Positions 50,300-62,500 of a stretch of 64,000 nucleotides of DNA are shown here, one piece after another (the first letter of the stretch is position 1; every line of letters starts with the position of its first letter). The translations under genes were made by a program, and so were the position numbers. The notes below the pieces were generated by a model, which worked only from the letters and a program-made list of their open reading frames with translations, made no database searches and was not told the origin of the DNA. Source of the stretch: Mallotus nudiflorus (lineage: Eukaryota; Streptophyta; Magnoliopsida; Malpighiales; Euphorbiaceae). The stretch lies in contig CANTUR010000047.1 of assembly GCA_947683625.1 (NCBI GenBank), positions 4,650,001-4,714,000 on the forward strand, given 5' to 3'.

Positions 50300-51681
50300 A
50301 CACTCGAGCCTGACCACGACCTGCCTATTGAGAAATCGAAGGCTGCATAAAACCACGTCCGCTAGGTCTACCAACTGAACCTCGACCCTGCTGACTCATA
50401 GGCTGAGGCGATCTCTGCTGTGGCTATATGGGTGCTCAATACTGCTGAGGCATTGAATAGTAGGGCTGAGCCACTGATGAAGATGAACCCTAAACGTACT
50501 GTGGCTGGTATCTGGAGTGGGGAGAAGCTCTGGCGAGATGTCCAACCTGCCCACATCTAAAGCAAGCACCCGTTAACATATGACATGGGCCCTGATGAAA
50601 TCATCCACAACTCGTGCAAGCACTGGCTCCAGACCCAGAACTACTCTGTCCACTACTGCTGCTACTAACTTCTGCATCGAATCTGTGACCCTTACTACTC
50701 CTCCTGTTAGTGACGTACCCATATCGGCCAACTCGGTGAGTCCTGGACCTCCTACCACTTTGTTAAGAGCTACCCGAAGCCTGCTGACTCAAACTGCCGA
50801 TGTGAAATGTTGGATGCTGGTACCTGGGAGCTACACCATAACCACTACCCTCGATCATATAAGGATCTATCATGGTGCCCTGGCGATTATGTCGCCTCTC
50901 AATCAAATGGGCCTCCTCAATCACACTCTCTAGGGTGCGATCCTCGGTACGTATACCAATAAAAGCAGGTCCCAATCCAGTAATATACAGCTCCACTGCT
51001 CTGTAAGGGTCCCTCCTGATATCCTCTGCATGTCGGGACAACCTTAAACTCTCTGGTGTAGTCCTCCACTGACCTATCGCCTCTAGTGATGTGGAGTAAC
51101 TGCCACCTGTAGGCATCTCTAGTGGCTGGAGGACAGAAAAATCTCAAAAAGCGATCCTTAAACTCTGGCCAAGTCAGCTCATGCATCGATAGATGAATTG
51201 ACTGCATAAACCAATCCTGAGTGGCTGCCTGAACCGACAACTCCACAATCATAATTCTCTGATAATCCGTGTGTCCCGTCCTGGTGCGTGCCTCAATCGC
51301 ATTAATGAAGTCTAAGGCATCACTCGTACCGTCGAAAGAAACTCTACCGATCCGAGAGTAAAAAAGGGTTGCTTCAGTGTCTGACATACCCTAGTTCCTC
51401 TGCTGTAGCATTTGTTGTACAAGGGGCATCGCCTGATTCAATATTGCTAGACCCTGATTAATCCCTACCAGTCCAGCTGCAAAGGCTGTGGGGTCAATAG
51501 CTGGGGCTTCAGGCTCGACTGGCTACTGATCAGGAATCTCAGCTGTAGCTACCTTGGCTCGACCTCTACCTCTATCTCTGCCCCTACGACATGGAGCAGG
51601 AAGGGTAGCCTCATCGTGCACAGACTGCTCATCAAATCTAATGGTCGGATCGACATCTAGGTCGGTACGCACACACCTCAT
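50300..51681 (-). pseudogene. Gypsy gag region with zinc knuckle, frameshifted
   Basis: A minus-strand ATG at 51679-51681 opens MRCVRTDLDVDPTIRFDEQ. A stop near 51394 precedes a long clean stretch with the Retrotrans_gag core (WFMQSIHLSMHELTWPEFKD, RFLRFFCPPATRDAY, SVEDYTREF), then a shift near 50930-51100 to a second frame. Downstream are CxxC-type sequences (ACTSCG and CFRCGQVGHLARAS, about 50528-50620) in which the last cysteine of the CCHC knuckle is replaced. Several stops follow before the protease frame. The copy is defective. Confidence 0.8.
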
Positions 51682-51836
51682 TCTGAAAAGAAGATAAGGA
51701 AAATTGAATTCAAAACGGGGTAAGAATATTTAACGCAACGCGGAATTAGAAACAAGAACATCTCAAAGACAATTATCAATCCTAAAGCTGCAGTAGTTAC
51801 ATAGAAAGACAGACATAGATAATTAATCGAACTTAT

Positions 51837-51848
51837 GCTCTGATACCA
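51837..51848 (-). other. Primer-binding site, initiator tRNA-Met type
   Basis: The minus strand reads TGGTATCAGAGC four bases after the LTR end (...GTGACA). This is the standard primer-binding site of plant Gypsy and Copia elements and fixes the LTR boundary and orientation. Confidence 0.9.
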
Positions 51849-51852
51849 ACTT

Positions 51853-54800
51853 TGTCACGACCCGAACCCGAGGGCATGTGACCGGCACTAGGGAATGGGT
51901 AGGCATAAGGCCCCCGAAACCTGTAGTAAGCCTAAAGGAAAAGAAAATAAAACCATTCATGTTTTAAACTTTAATTAATAACATGATATATTATCAAACT
52001 GATTTTTCTCAAAATACACAAATTCAACTGCTTAATAAAAATTTGTTTCAACATCTTATATTATAAATTGAATTTAAATCTTATACATAAGTGTAGTTTA
52101 CACAAATAACTTACACAATTATATTTAAACCATACAAATCCTTAGTACATATACTACTGCAGCAACCTAGATTAACACACAGTACAACTTACAATTACCT
52201 ACATAAAATGGCCGGTGAAGAAGAAACCCGGCATAGAGGTAGTCTGAGGTCGAACTCCCAAGCTCCTAAAAAAAAAATAAATTGAGGGGAATCAGACCTT
52301 ACTGAGTAAGCCAATAAAAAGAGTTGTACGGTTTGAAAACCTTTGAAAACTATATATGTTTATAGTGAAAATAATTTATAATGTATAAGTATAGTTTTTA
52401 AAAAATTTCGGTAGAATCCTAAATCCAAAATCTAAATGGCCATCCGGGCCCACTTATTTCAACTAGACTACCGGTCCCTGAGAGCAAAGGCATCAACTGA
52501 GGCACCAAGCCGCAGTCATTCACTTAATCCAAATATATGGTACTGGCGGTCCCCGAGAGCAAAGGCATCGACCGAGGCACCCATCCCAGTCCATTAATAG
52601 CCTTACAATCATTGGCGGTCCCCGAGAGCAAAGGCTTCCACCGAAGCACCCGTCCCAGTTTAACATTCACCAATCATATATACATCGGATCCATCTCTCA
52701 ATCTCTACCATATGCACATAGTCCTGGTGAAACCCACCAGGTAGCCCGTTCTACCAAAATTTTTCAAATCAATTTTAAATAAATAAAATGCATTTAAATC
52801 TTAAATAATAGCATTAAATTAAATAAATCATATAATCAATGTAATAAAATACGAGCGCATGTATTCTTTACATAAACACACGCACAGATCGTTCTATTGA
52901 CTTACAGGATGAATGTGAAGGCTGACGACCATGCGTCTACCTCGACCACATAGCTTCTGTTCCGAAATGCTCTAAAGGAAAATAATAATCGACTTTTAAA
53001 ACATGACTAAGGAATCGAAATCAGAAATCAACAAAATAATGAAATTCCAGACTGACTCGAGGAAAACCGGACAAGACTCGACAGACAGGATTTAACCTAA
53101 CTAACGGTAGAATTTTTACGAGTATCACGTTTTACGAGAAAATCTACCGAAATTTCGACAGAGTCTCCTCTGTAAAACGAACATCTCTCTACCAAAGGTA
53201 GAGCCAGACCTGCATAGAAAATGCACTTCTAATAACCATAAACACCCACACTCGAGTCGGGCTTCTAAAACTACAATTTGCCCCGACCGAGATCACAACT
53301 CAATAAAATAGCGAGAATTAATAATATTTATTTCTAAAATACATATTTCCCGTACATGTATACTAAAAAAAATAAAATTATATAAAATCTCAATTATTCA
53401 AAATTAAACAATTAAATTTGCATTCCATCATCAAAATATAAATATAATTATAACCCAAATTAAAACCATTGTAATATATATATATATATATATATATTAT
53501 TTGAAATTTAATATTTAAAATTTACACTATTTAAGTAAAAATATCAATTAATTTATAAAAATTGTCTAAACGCTTTAAATATTAATAAAACTAATTAAAA
53601 TATATATTTTATCATATTTAGTGTAAAATTACATTTTCCCCCCCTAAAATACATAATTTACACAATGTGCTATTTATACTTAAATAATTCCTTAAAATTA
53701 TCTAATCATCTAAAACTTATTTTTCTCAAAATAAATCCTCCTAATATAATTAAAACATTTAATCAACCAAAAATTTACTCTCAAAAATATTATTTAACCT
53801 AAAAATCAAATTTGGCATAAACTCAAAAATATTTATAAAAATAGTATAAAAATCACAAAAATTATAGTTTGAGTTCTAAAATTAACAACATTTAATAATA
53901 ACCTCAATTATTAAAATTTTATAATTTTTAACCATAATTTTCGAAATTAGCATAATTACCCATTAAATACCTAAAATTTACATAAACCTCTAATTAACAC
54001 AAAAAAAAATTTCTAAAACCTTACATAAAATTAATATACTAAAACAATTAACTATAATCACTTTAATTATACTAACTAAACCAAATAAAACCCAATAAAT
54101 CAACTAAAAAAAATTAAAATAAATAAATTAAAATAATGCAAAAATTTTGTAAATTAAGAAAAATTAGGAAAAATATTTAAAAATCCAAATTGAAGCAATT
54201 TATGGGCATAATCCAACATATACTCAAAAACAACCTAAAATCAACATTCAAAATCGAGCAGCAACCAGAAAACAACCTGTCAACAACCTAAGAACAACTT
54301 TGTGCAACTCACCTTCAACCTTCAATTCCGGCGCCGGAGGTGAGTTGCAGCGGCGGCTCTTGGCTTGGACGGACACCTAAGATGATGAGGGAAGTTAGGG
54401 AAGCTTGGGTGGTGCTGGATCAGCTTGGATCAAAGCTGACAGAGGTAAAAGAAGAGAAGCAGCGACAGCAGCACCTCCTAGAGCTTCCTCTCGCAGCGGC
54501 AATGGCGATTCTGATGGTGGCTGGACGAACGGTGCAGTGAAGGAGGAGGGAGAGATGGTGAGGAATAAAGAGGGAAGCTTGCAGGGGGTTTGGGTCGGGA
54601 AGCTTCTGTGTGTTTTGTTTTTTTTTGTTTTTTTTTTTTTACGCTGTTTCTTTGCTTTCTTTCTTTCTTTTTCTTTGGTTTTGATTTTTTGTCTTCTTTT
54701 GTTTTGTTTATTCCGTTTGGTCCACTTACTATATATATATATATATATTAATATAGTTATGCATGTATGTGTATAGATAAATATTGGTACATATATATAT

Positions 54801-54997
54801 ATATATATACATATAATACATATACATACATACATACACAAATTATTTTAATATACACATCTAAAATAATATTTAACCCTAAATATAATATAAACATAAA
54901 TAAAATATTATATGATGAAAAAAAAATAATTATTACTAATACGATTTGATAAAAATACCCCTTTTTATTTAAGTAAATATATATATAGGGTATTACA
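51853..54997 (-). repeat. 5' LTR of the Gypsy fragment
   Basis: On the plus strand it starts TGTCACGACCC and ends GGGTATTACA. It shares its termini and several internal blocks with the solo LTR at 13819-17911. It contains a three-copy minisatellite (52468-52670) and (TA)n tracts near 53478 and 54730-54810. Around 54320-54600 there is a GC-rich patch that opens frames on both strands; the solo LTR has a similar patch near 17090-17350, so this is LTR sequence and not a gene. Confidence 0.85.
52468..52670. repeat. Minisatellite inside the LTR, about 75-bp unit, three copies
   Basis: Each unit contains GGTCCC(C/T)GAGAGCAAAGGC followed by a CCGA.GCACC core and a CCCAGT or GCAGT end. The units begin near 52470, 52547 and 52616. 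The related solo LTR has a two-copy block at the same relative place with a different sequence (GAGACACT...TCAA). Confidence 0.8.
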
Positions 54998-55891
54998 TTC
55001 ACAAAACAGAATGCATAATATTTATTTTATATAATTGAAATGTTTTATGTGTTTTAATAAAATAAATTTATTTAAGATATAAAATTTATTTAACTATTAG
55101 CTTTACAAAATTTTAGTTGCACTTATATCACAATTTGAATTAAGATAATTAATTATTATACTAAATTATGATTAAAATAAATATAATATTTAATTATAAA
55201 TTATTTATAAATAATTATTAAAAACATTTCATTTGGATGAATATGTAAAAAATAAAAAGTATGAGTGTAATTTGTAAAGATAATAAAATATAAAAAATTA
55301 ATAAATAATAAGATATATAAAAAAATATTCAAAAAATTTTCTTTAATGTTATGAACTAAAGATAAAATAGTAAAGATACACCAATTTATTACAAAATTTA
55401 TAATAATTTACTGTGTTTTGGGTTGGAAGCGACTTGGGTTGAAAAGGATGTATGGTTGTTGAACAAAAAGTAGCCCGTACTTATGCGTGGAAAAGTAGAA
55501 TACTATCAATTCATATATTGTTGAACAGTACCATCAATTTATTCGTATATTATATGTGATGCATATTTTTTACCAACTGAGAATTTTAGAGGGCAACATT
55601 TGCGGATTTATCACATGATTAACATAATAATTTAAAAAAGAAACTAGCTTTTTTTTTTAATTCAAATAATAAAAAATATTTCCGGATTAATTATTAAACA
55701 AGTTAAAATGAAATTATTTTAATAAAATGAGGGGAAATATAATCATGATTTGTTTTATGTTACAATGAAAGCTGTGAGGGTACGTTAGCATAGTTTTGTA
55801 CATATATATGTATGTGTGTGTAGCTTTCAACAAGCACCAAGTTGTGTTGCTACTTTATGAGATACAGACACTGCAATTGTAGCCACTCTTT
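54998..55891. other. AT-rich intergenic
   Basis: Nothing recognisable apart from short TA tracts near 55800. Confidence 0.4.
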
Positions 55892-56244
55892 GCTATGTTT
55901 TTGACAATTTACATCGACGAGAGTTTTCATGGACTGCTTTTTATCCATTAATTTCATTTTCAGGTCTCTCATAGATATATATATTTCACAATATATACTG
56001 AAAATGAAATTAATGGATACAAAGCAGACCATGAAAACTCTGGTCGATGGAAATTGTCAAAAACATGGCTATATATATATATATGTATATTGTGAAATAA
56101 TTATTTGATTCAAAAATGAAATAAGTGGAAAAATTATATATATATTGTGAAATATATATATCTATGAGAGACTTGAAAATGAAATTAATGGATAGAAAGC
56201 AGACCATAAAAACTCTGGTCGATGGAAATTGTCAAAAACATGGC
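55892..56244. repeat. 72-bp inverted pair forming a hairpin, plus a third direct copy
   Basis: Arm A (55892-55963) is the reverse complement of arm B (55998-56069) with 5 mismatches in 72, separated by a 34-base loop. Copy C (56173-56244) repeats B with 3 mismatches; the flank after B (ATTGTGAAATAATTATTTGA) is also repeated after C, so B and C belong to a tandem duplication of about 175 bp. The sense of B and C stays open over the repeat (MKLMD.KQT, KTLVDGNCQKHG) and the inverted copy A reads a similar peptide on the minus strand. It could be a decayed exon fragment or a foldback transposon. Confidence 0.85.
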
Positions 56245-56299
56245 TATATATTTATTGTGAAATAATTATTTGATTCAAAAATGAAATGAGTGGAAAATT

Positions 56300-57053
56300 T
56301 TTAATTAGATTGTTTTAGTATTCTCTTATAAAACACGTTTTTTTTATTAATTTTATTTGAATTTATTAGGTTTTGGTACACCTTATTTGATTAGCTTAAA
56401 AATAAAAATTATACCAATGATGATGTTATATGCTTTGGAGATTCACTAAAATACCACTTTTTTATTCTTTGAAATTTAAGCATTGCTAAAGATGGATCAT
56501 TACTGTAAAATTTTATTGAATATTTTTTGCATGAAAAAATTTTATAATGAAAATTTTAATTTTGAATCTCATTAGGTTAATTTAAAAAAAAAAAAAAAAC
56601 AACATCAATCACAAATTAATAATAGAAATTAATTTCATTCTTAATGTGAAAACATGATACTAACAATTATTAGAATCAATTCCTTTCACTTAAATGATAT
56701 CTCAAATTCGAGTCGTGATATATATAATTGAGTTATATTAATTATTGAAAAATTTTTGCCATCGTTATAATTTTTTTTAAGTGAAATTATTGAGCTCTAG
56801 ATACAATAGTTTAGGAAAAAAAAAGTGAAAATATATGGTAGTTAAAAAAAAAATCTATTGGTACCAAAAATCATAATTTTTTTTTACTTTTTATAAATTC
56901 ATGCCAAACTTTAAAATTTGACGAAACTAACCCAATTTGATATATTATTTGCAATTTTAGCACAATTTGACATATTATTTGCAATTCTAGTATAATTGTA
57001 ATTTGGTCATAAATTAAAAAATAAAACATGTGACATTTGAGGTGAATTAGTGC
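56300..57053. other. AT-rich intergenic with a degenerate repeat
   Basis: The stretch at about 56690-56760 (ATTCGAGTCGTGATA, then TTATTGAAAAATTTT) resembles 24570-24640, so both are probably copies of an old dispersed repeat. No gene seen. Confidence 0.4.
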
Positions 57054-57063
57054 TTATTCACAT

Positions 57064-57582
57064 GGCCGAATGCTCCCTTCCACCCTTGAACTTTACCTTT
57101 TTGATCTATTGCACCTCTTAACTTTCAAATTTGCCTATTGCACATCTCAACTTTTATTTTATACTTATATCACTTATGATTTAACATTTCAATTTTCTAT
57201 TAAGCATATGCAATGCCAGCGTGGATAAGCAATTGAAATTAAACAAATTCAGGCGTGTTTGTTACTGTAGCACCATGGGTGATATAAGCACAAAGTAGAA
57301 GTTGAAATGTGCAATAGGTTATTTTTTGAAAGTTGAGGGGTACAATAGATCAAAATGGTAAAGTTTAGGGGTGAAAAGAAGCTTTCAGTCTACTAAAATA
57401 TGTCCATGTTAGTATGATATTTGACACGTCAGTGCATGTTCTGTACACGCACTCTATTGCTTTGAATCAAGGGTGATATAAGTATAAAATAGATATTGAG
57501 ATATACAATAGGTAAATTTAAAAGTTGAGAAGTGCAATAGACCAAAAAGGTAAAGTTAAAGGGTGACAAGGAGTATTTGACC
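57064..57582. mobile_element. Mutator-type MITE with 10-bp target duplication
   Basis: The target duplication TTATTCACAT occurs at 57054-57063 and 57583-57592. The terminal inverted repeats begin GGCCGAATGCTCCC and, read inward from the right, GGTCAAATACTCC. The left arm (CCCTTGAACTTTACC, TTTTGATCTATTGCACC) is inverted at about 57470-57574 and again at about 57278-57384, so the right arm is present twice with a period near 193 bp. A 9-10 bp duplication is diagnostic of Mutator-like elements. There is no coding sequence. Confidence 0.88.
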
Positions 57583-57592
57583 TTATTCACAT

Positions 57593-58980
57593 TCACATGA
57601 AAAGTTTAATAAATTATAAATTAGTTAACATATATTATTATAGTCTCATATTCATATGAAAGTTTAAAAGTAGAATAAAAAAAAAAAGATAAATATAGTG
57701 TTTTTCAAATGAAATAAATTTTTGCATTTCCATTTTATATATTTTTTAAAAAATTATTGAGATTAAAGTCTAAATAACTATCATAATTAATATTTAGATG
57801 ATATAGATATGGATGTGGATATGAAACTTACAAAAATAGAAATAAGCTAGTTGCTTTACTTTAGATGTTGTATATGTATTTTATCTTTTTTATTTTGATG
57901 AACTTATAATTGTGATAACACCACAAATAATTTATCAAATTACATCATTTAAAATTTAATATAAATTTGAACAAGTGAAAAAATATAATTTTTCGCACTA
58001 ATATGCATAAAAAAAAAAATCATTTAAAGAGGGTAGAGATGTTTGTTCATAATTTATTCGTTTGGGCTACCGCAAAAGAGGTCCATAAAGCCCAAACATG
58101 GGAAAAAAAGTAAGAATAAACATTAGTGTGGCCGAATACTCTTCTTTTGACCGGCCTCGGTCAATGAACACTTGTCACCCCATGCATCTTGCATAAATAA
58201 ATAAATTTTCTCAAAACGGATAAATGATTGAACAAAAGCACAATTTTTTTTAATTTATATAAATAAAAATATTTTAGATAAATTTATAAATAATTTTAAA
58301 TTATATTAAACTAATCATAAATTTGTCCAATATATTGATAGTAAATTAATAGATTTTTTTAATTATTATAAAATATAAAGAACATAAATAATTCAAATAA
58401 AAGAGATAATGTTAATTTAGTGGAAGTTGAGAGAAGTATTTGTGGTAAATAAAAAAAAGTATTATAAATGAAATAGAAGTCAGTAAATTAAGTCTAAAGT
58501 TTTTTTTATATAAATATTATAAATTTTAATAATTTAATCCTATTAAATTATAGAGAGACACTAAATTAAAAAAAATTAAAATTTTACATATAATTTTTTT
58601 TATAAATTAAATATTCATACAATATTAGTATCGATAGAATACACAAAATAGAGCAGACATTTCTTTTTAAATTTTACATATGATTTGATGTATATAAAAA
58701 AAAATCAATAAAGAGTTTTACATATGATTGGATGTATATGAAAAAAATTTCAGAACAATACTAAAGTATTAGTTGATACCGCTCAGCTAGACCAACTAGT
58801 CTATGCGTCATCCGCAACAAAACTTTCTTCTCCTGCTCGTTTCTCATTAGCTTTCTGACGACACTTCACATTCTTGTCCTTAGCTTATGCTAAATAAATA
58901 AATAAATAATAGTAATAATTATTAATAATAATAATGAAAAACAAAAGCTTCCCCTCCACACTTTTTCTCTCCTTCAGAAC
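57593..58980. other. Intergenic, upstream of the DUF761 gene
   Basis: AT-rich. At about 58133 the words GGCCGAATACTC and TTTTGACC recall the termini of the MITE at 57064, possibly a deleted copy. A TATA-like CTTTAAAAAGG lies at about 58982-58992, just before the DUF761 gene. Confidence 0.4.
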
Positions 58981-59014
58981 CCTTTAAAAAGGATTTGAAG
59001 TTTCTGCTCTGCCA

Positions 59015-59107
59015 ATGCAACAAGTCCGACTACTGAAGGGGGGGGAAAAAAAAAAACTTCATATCTTCATCACCTTGACTTGGCTTAATTTCCCACATAA
59101 GCTATAA
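59015..59107 (+). other. Candidate upstream ORF of 30 codons
   Basis: ATG at 59015-59017 runs in frame to TAA at 59105-59107, three bases before the main ATG at 59111. Whether it is in the mRNA depends on the transcription start, which could fall on either side if the TATA-like box at 58982 is used. Confidence 0.4.
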
Positions 59108-59110
59108 GCC

Positions 59111-59542
59111 ATGCTTGTATCTGCAGTTGAGTTGATCAGTAAGCTTGCTTCCAGCTCTCTTTGCATCTTCTGCTTCAGCAATTTGATCATAGTCATCATC
59201 CTCATTGCTTCGAGACCAGCCGCTTGCTCCAATCTTTTTGATGAAGAATCTTGCCCAGTTTCACTCTCAGGATCTACCAATGCAAGAAAGCATTCAATAA
59301 CAGCTGTGCGTGTACATCATTACCAGCTTCATGCAAGTAAAATGCCACTGGATGTGAGCTGCAGAGAGTCAAATGCTGTAGAAGCAGAAGAAGCACCTGT
59401 TCCTTATGCTCAAGAAAATAAAGAAAGCATTGAAAAGAATGGCAAAGAAGAAGATGATGATGAATTTAAGAGAAGAGTTGAAGAATTCATCGACAAAGTA
59501 AACAGGGGATGGAGGGCTGAACTACAGAGAACTCTGCAGTGA
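59111..59542 (+). CDS. DUF761 (cotton-fibre-expressed-like) small protein
   Basis: An intronless frame of 143 residues ending in TGA at 59540. Residues about 17-34 form a hydrophobic segment (IFCFSNLIIVIILIASRP), likely a membrane anchor. The C-terminal DDDEFKRRVEEFIDKVNRGW (about 115-134) is the DUF761 motif, a helical segment found at the end of many small plant proteins. The middle is acidic and low in complexity (EAEEAPVP, EDDD). The ATG chosen is the first in frame and precedes the hydrophobic segment expected for the family. The biological role of DUF761 proteins is not established. It has no relation to its neighbours that I can see. Confidence 0.8.
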   Translation: MLVSAVELISKLASSSLCIFCFSNLIIVIILIASRPAACSNLFDEESCPVSLSGSTNARKHSITAVRVHHYQLHASKMPLDVSCRESNAVEAEEAPVPYAQENKESIEKNGKEEDDDEFKRRVEEFIDKVNRGWRAELQRTLQ

Positions 59543-62500
59543 CATTGCTGGTTTTGATGCTCATGCACTGCTAAATGGCACTATGTGGTTATGGACACTG
59601 CTCTAGAGTTGTTTGGTATATTAATGAGCATTGCCACATATCTATGAAATTTTTATGTTGTATGAAATATTCATGTTGTAGGCTGGAATTGGTTTGTGAA
59701 ACTTGAATTAATACTAATTTTTGTAAGAGAGATAATAAATTAAGTGATAAACATATCAAAATTAGACCAATTATTTTTTTTTTTAACACAATACGTGGTT
59801 CTAGGAGCATTTAAGAGTTACTCCTCTCTCAGGATAAAATATACGAATATCCAATTGAAAAAAATAGAGTTCAAATTTCATTCCCTTTCTTCTCATTTAA
59901 CGTTCAGAATTAATGATCTGATACCAACTTTTAAAATCCATTAATACTTAAAAGGGGATTTATACCAACTTTCTGGATAGCTAATTTTAGTCATTGTCAT
60001 ATAATTGGACTAAAACTCATTCTCTCATGTAAACTTTTTTTTCTGTTAAATGAAGTTCATTTATTGCTTCTATCATAATATCACAGACCTAGTAGTGTTA
60101 GACTACTGCTACTATCGTATTAATGAACCCTTTTACTGTGCTTTGGAGTGGAAAAGCGCTGCTAAGCTACAATAGGTCCAGGTCCAGCGGGTTTAACATA
60201 TTTCTGACTTTATTTTCGTCAGTTGGTATGGCTCCTGCATAGCTTAGCTGCCCTGCTATGGATTGGATGGAAGAGTCGGTGCTCTTCAACGCAGTTCTAA
60301 TTCATCAATAATTCATACCCATTTCAAGATTTCATTCAGAACTGAATACGCTACCAACGGTGAGTTCTATGTGGTTTTTTGGCCAGTCACTGCCCATCTA
60401 GTTAGCAAGTTATTCAGAAGATCGTATTTACTTAAAGTATGATTCTTTCTTATTATTGGATTTGCTGTGTGTTGAATTGAAGTGATTTTGTTTCTGGGTA
60501 TGTGCTTCTAAGCATATACAATGCAACCATGATAGGATTTTAGCTCAAATAATAAACTGCAAAAACAAATAAGGTTCTAGTGATATAATAGTAACTTTTT
60601 AACTTAGTGTGCCCGTGCTCTTGTTTCGCTGTTCAGTGATGTCTCTTATTCCATTGGTTTTCTAGTTTTTTTAGCATAGAGTGGAATGCTAGAATCAAAA
60701 TGGTCTAATACACTATTCAACTGGAGCATTGCCGTTTTCTTTTGTATATTTCATCCCCTTCTTCAAATAATATTTTTGCAGGCAGTTTTAATTGGCACAA
60801 TTATGGGTTTTGCTCATATTTGTTTCTTGGTTATGGTTTCTAGAATAAAGTATGCTAGAGGTGTGCTTATGGATATTGCATACATCTTGATGATATGCAA
60901 TGTGATGTTTAGAATGGGAAAGAAGCTGGTTTAGCTAAGCTGTAGAACACTCGATGTGTGACAGACAATTGATACTTTCATTTACTTCTAGAACAATTCA
61001 ATTTTATTGCTGGATCTTCCCTTTGGTTTTATCCACTTGATTCGCCTGTTAAAGTTCTAAAATATCCACATCGGCAGAGGAAAGTAAAGTTTAGATTGTA
61101 ATCAAACATAAAATATTGTATAATCACATCAATCTTGGCTCAGCATCCTTGATGATGCAATTTGAAAAATATGAAAATGTTCTTTCTTTTATTTATAATT
61201 CAATTTAAGAAGTAAAAATTCCCAATCTTTGATTGTAAATTGAAAGATGGCATAAAGGGTGTTCTAGGTCTAGATACTCTTTTTTAGGCCAAAATTATAG
61301 CTTTATGTTTATAATAAGTTGATCCCCTGAAGTCCTGGAAATGAGTGTGAAGTGTAAATGTAGCTCAATTTCTGAGTTCCTTTTCTTCGTTAGCAGGCAA
61401 TGTCTAGGTTCAGGAATAACTTCAAAGATGAGCATCTTTGACATCTGAATCCTCTGATATAAGGTTCTTCTTTGACCTTACAAGCTATTATAAACATGCA
61501 CCACTAACATAGGGGTGCTTGTTAGTCTACAAGTGACTCAAACTTGAGATTTGAAATGGATAAATCCTTTTTTTTGTTCTTTCTGTTGTGAAACTGGTGA
61601 GAGGAATTAAGATTATATCATTAATTGCAGTGAGACATGATATCTGCACCTGAACAATATAGCTCCTTAATATTCGTGCTTATGCCTTCTCAAAATTTTA
61701 TGGATGCTACCGAACAGCATGAGTTCGTTTTAGGCTTGGTGAAGCTTGTTGGCTAGTTATCTATGAAAGCTTTATTCTGATCATTGATTTTGTATGATAT
61801 CCCAGGTATTCTCTTGGTTATCATCATTTTTGACAGGTTAGGTAAAATTTTAATCTGCTAGCTGTATCCTCAATATAAGATTTGAGTTGGCATCAATCTG
61901 CACAGTACGTTTGTCTACTTCACTGCAACGTAGTTTGTGCATTTAGGTCTTGGAGGCTTTGAGATTGTCTTCAGAAGAATATGAGCATAGCCTTTGATTT
62001 GTTGCCTGTGGTTTGTGATTGTTAATCTGCTCCCCTTTCCTCATCCCTTGAAGCAAAATAGATGTCTCATTTTATCTGCTACATGTTGGAATGAATTTGA
62101 ACTATCATGTTTGTCTCAGATGTAGCTAAATCTTTTTCATTTAGCAAGAGCTCAGTTCATAGTATTGTGAAATTTCTTTGCAAATCAATATTGCATAATT
62201 TACCAAGATGAAGTATGGCAAAATATATATGTTGCTGTTTTCTGAAATCTTGAATAAAATGTGTTCTTGAAATCTGAAAATGGCTCATAAGGCTGCTTTA
62301 TTACAGTGCTCTAAAACTCCATTAGTAGTTTTTTGTTGTAGAAATAGTGAACTACCCCTTTGATGCCTGGTGTGGCATGTTAACATATCAAGTCAAATGT
62401 GACCTCTTCATCTGAAAGTAACCCAGTGATCAACTGATTAAGAATACATAATCAGCAAGATGTGTTTGCATGATTCCATTTTCAATGATGGAACTGTTGG

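Larger units (their letters stand above)
49561..54997 (-). mobile_element. Ty3/Gypsy retrotransposon, 5' part only (Tekay/Del-like)
   Basis: From right to left on the minus strand: a 5' LTR of 3145 bp (51853-54997), an initiator-Met primer-binding site, a gag region, a CCHC region, a protease and the first residues of reverse transcriptase, which stop near 49561-49566. The rest of pol, the polypurine tract and the 3' LTR are missing. The LTR length, iMet site and DPGAS protease suit the Tekay/Del group of chromoviruses, but the diagnostic chromodomain would lie in the missing part. Confidence 0.88.

Noticed and set aside
52537..52782. 81-codon open frame with repeated AVPESKG
   Set aside because: It is a translation of the LTR minisatellite.
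54340..54841. Overlapping open frames on both strands
   Set aside because: They lie in the Gypsy LTR and read through simple repeats; a similar patch occurs in the solo LTR.
58130..58160. Terminal-repeat-like words of the Mutator MITE
   Set aside because: Only one end-like stretch and no partner arm or target duplication.
61390..61440. Short frame MSRFRNNFKDEHL resembling the start of an ATG8 protein
   Set aside because: A stop follows at once and no further ATG8 sequence was found downstream; the likeness is too short.
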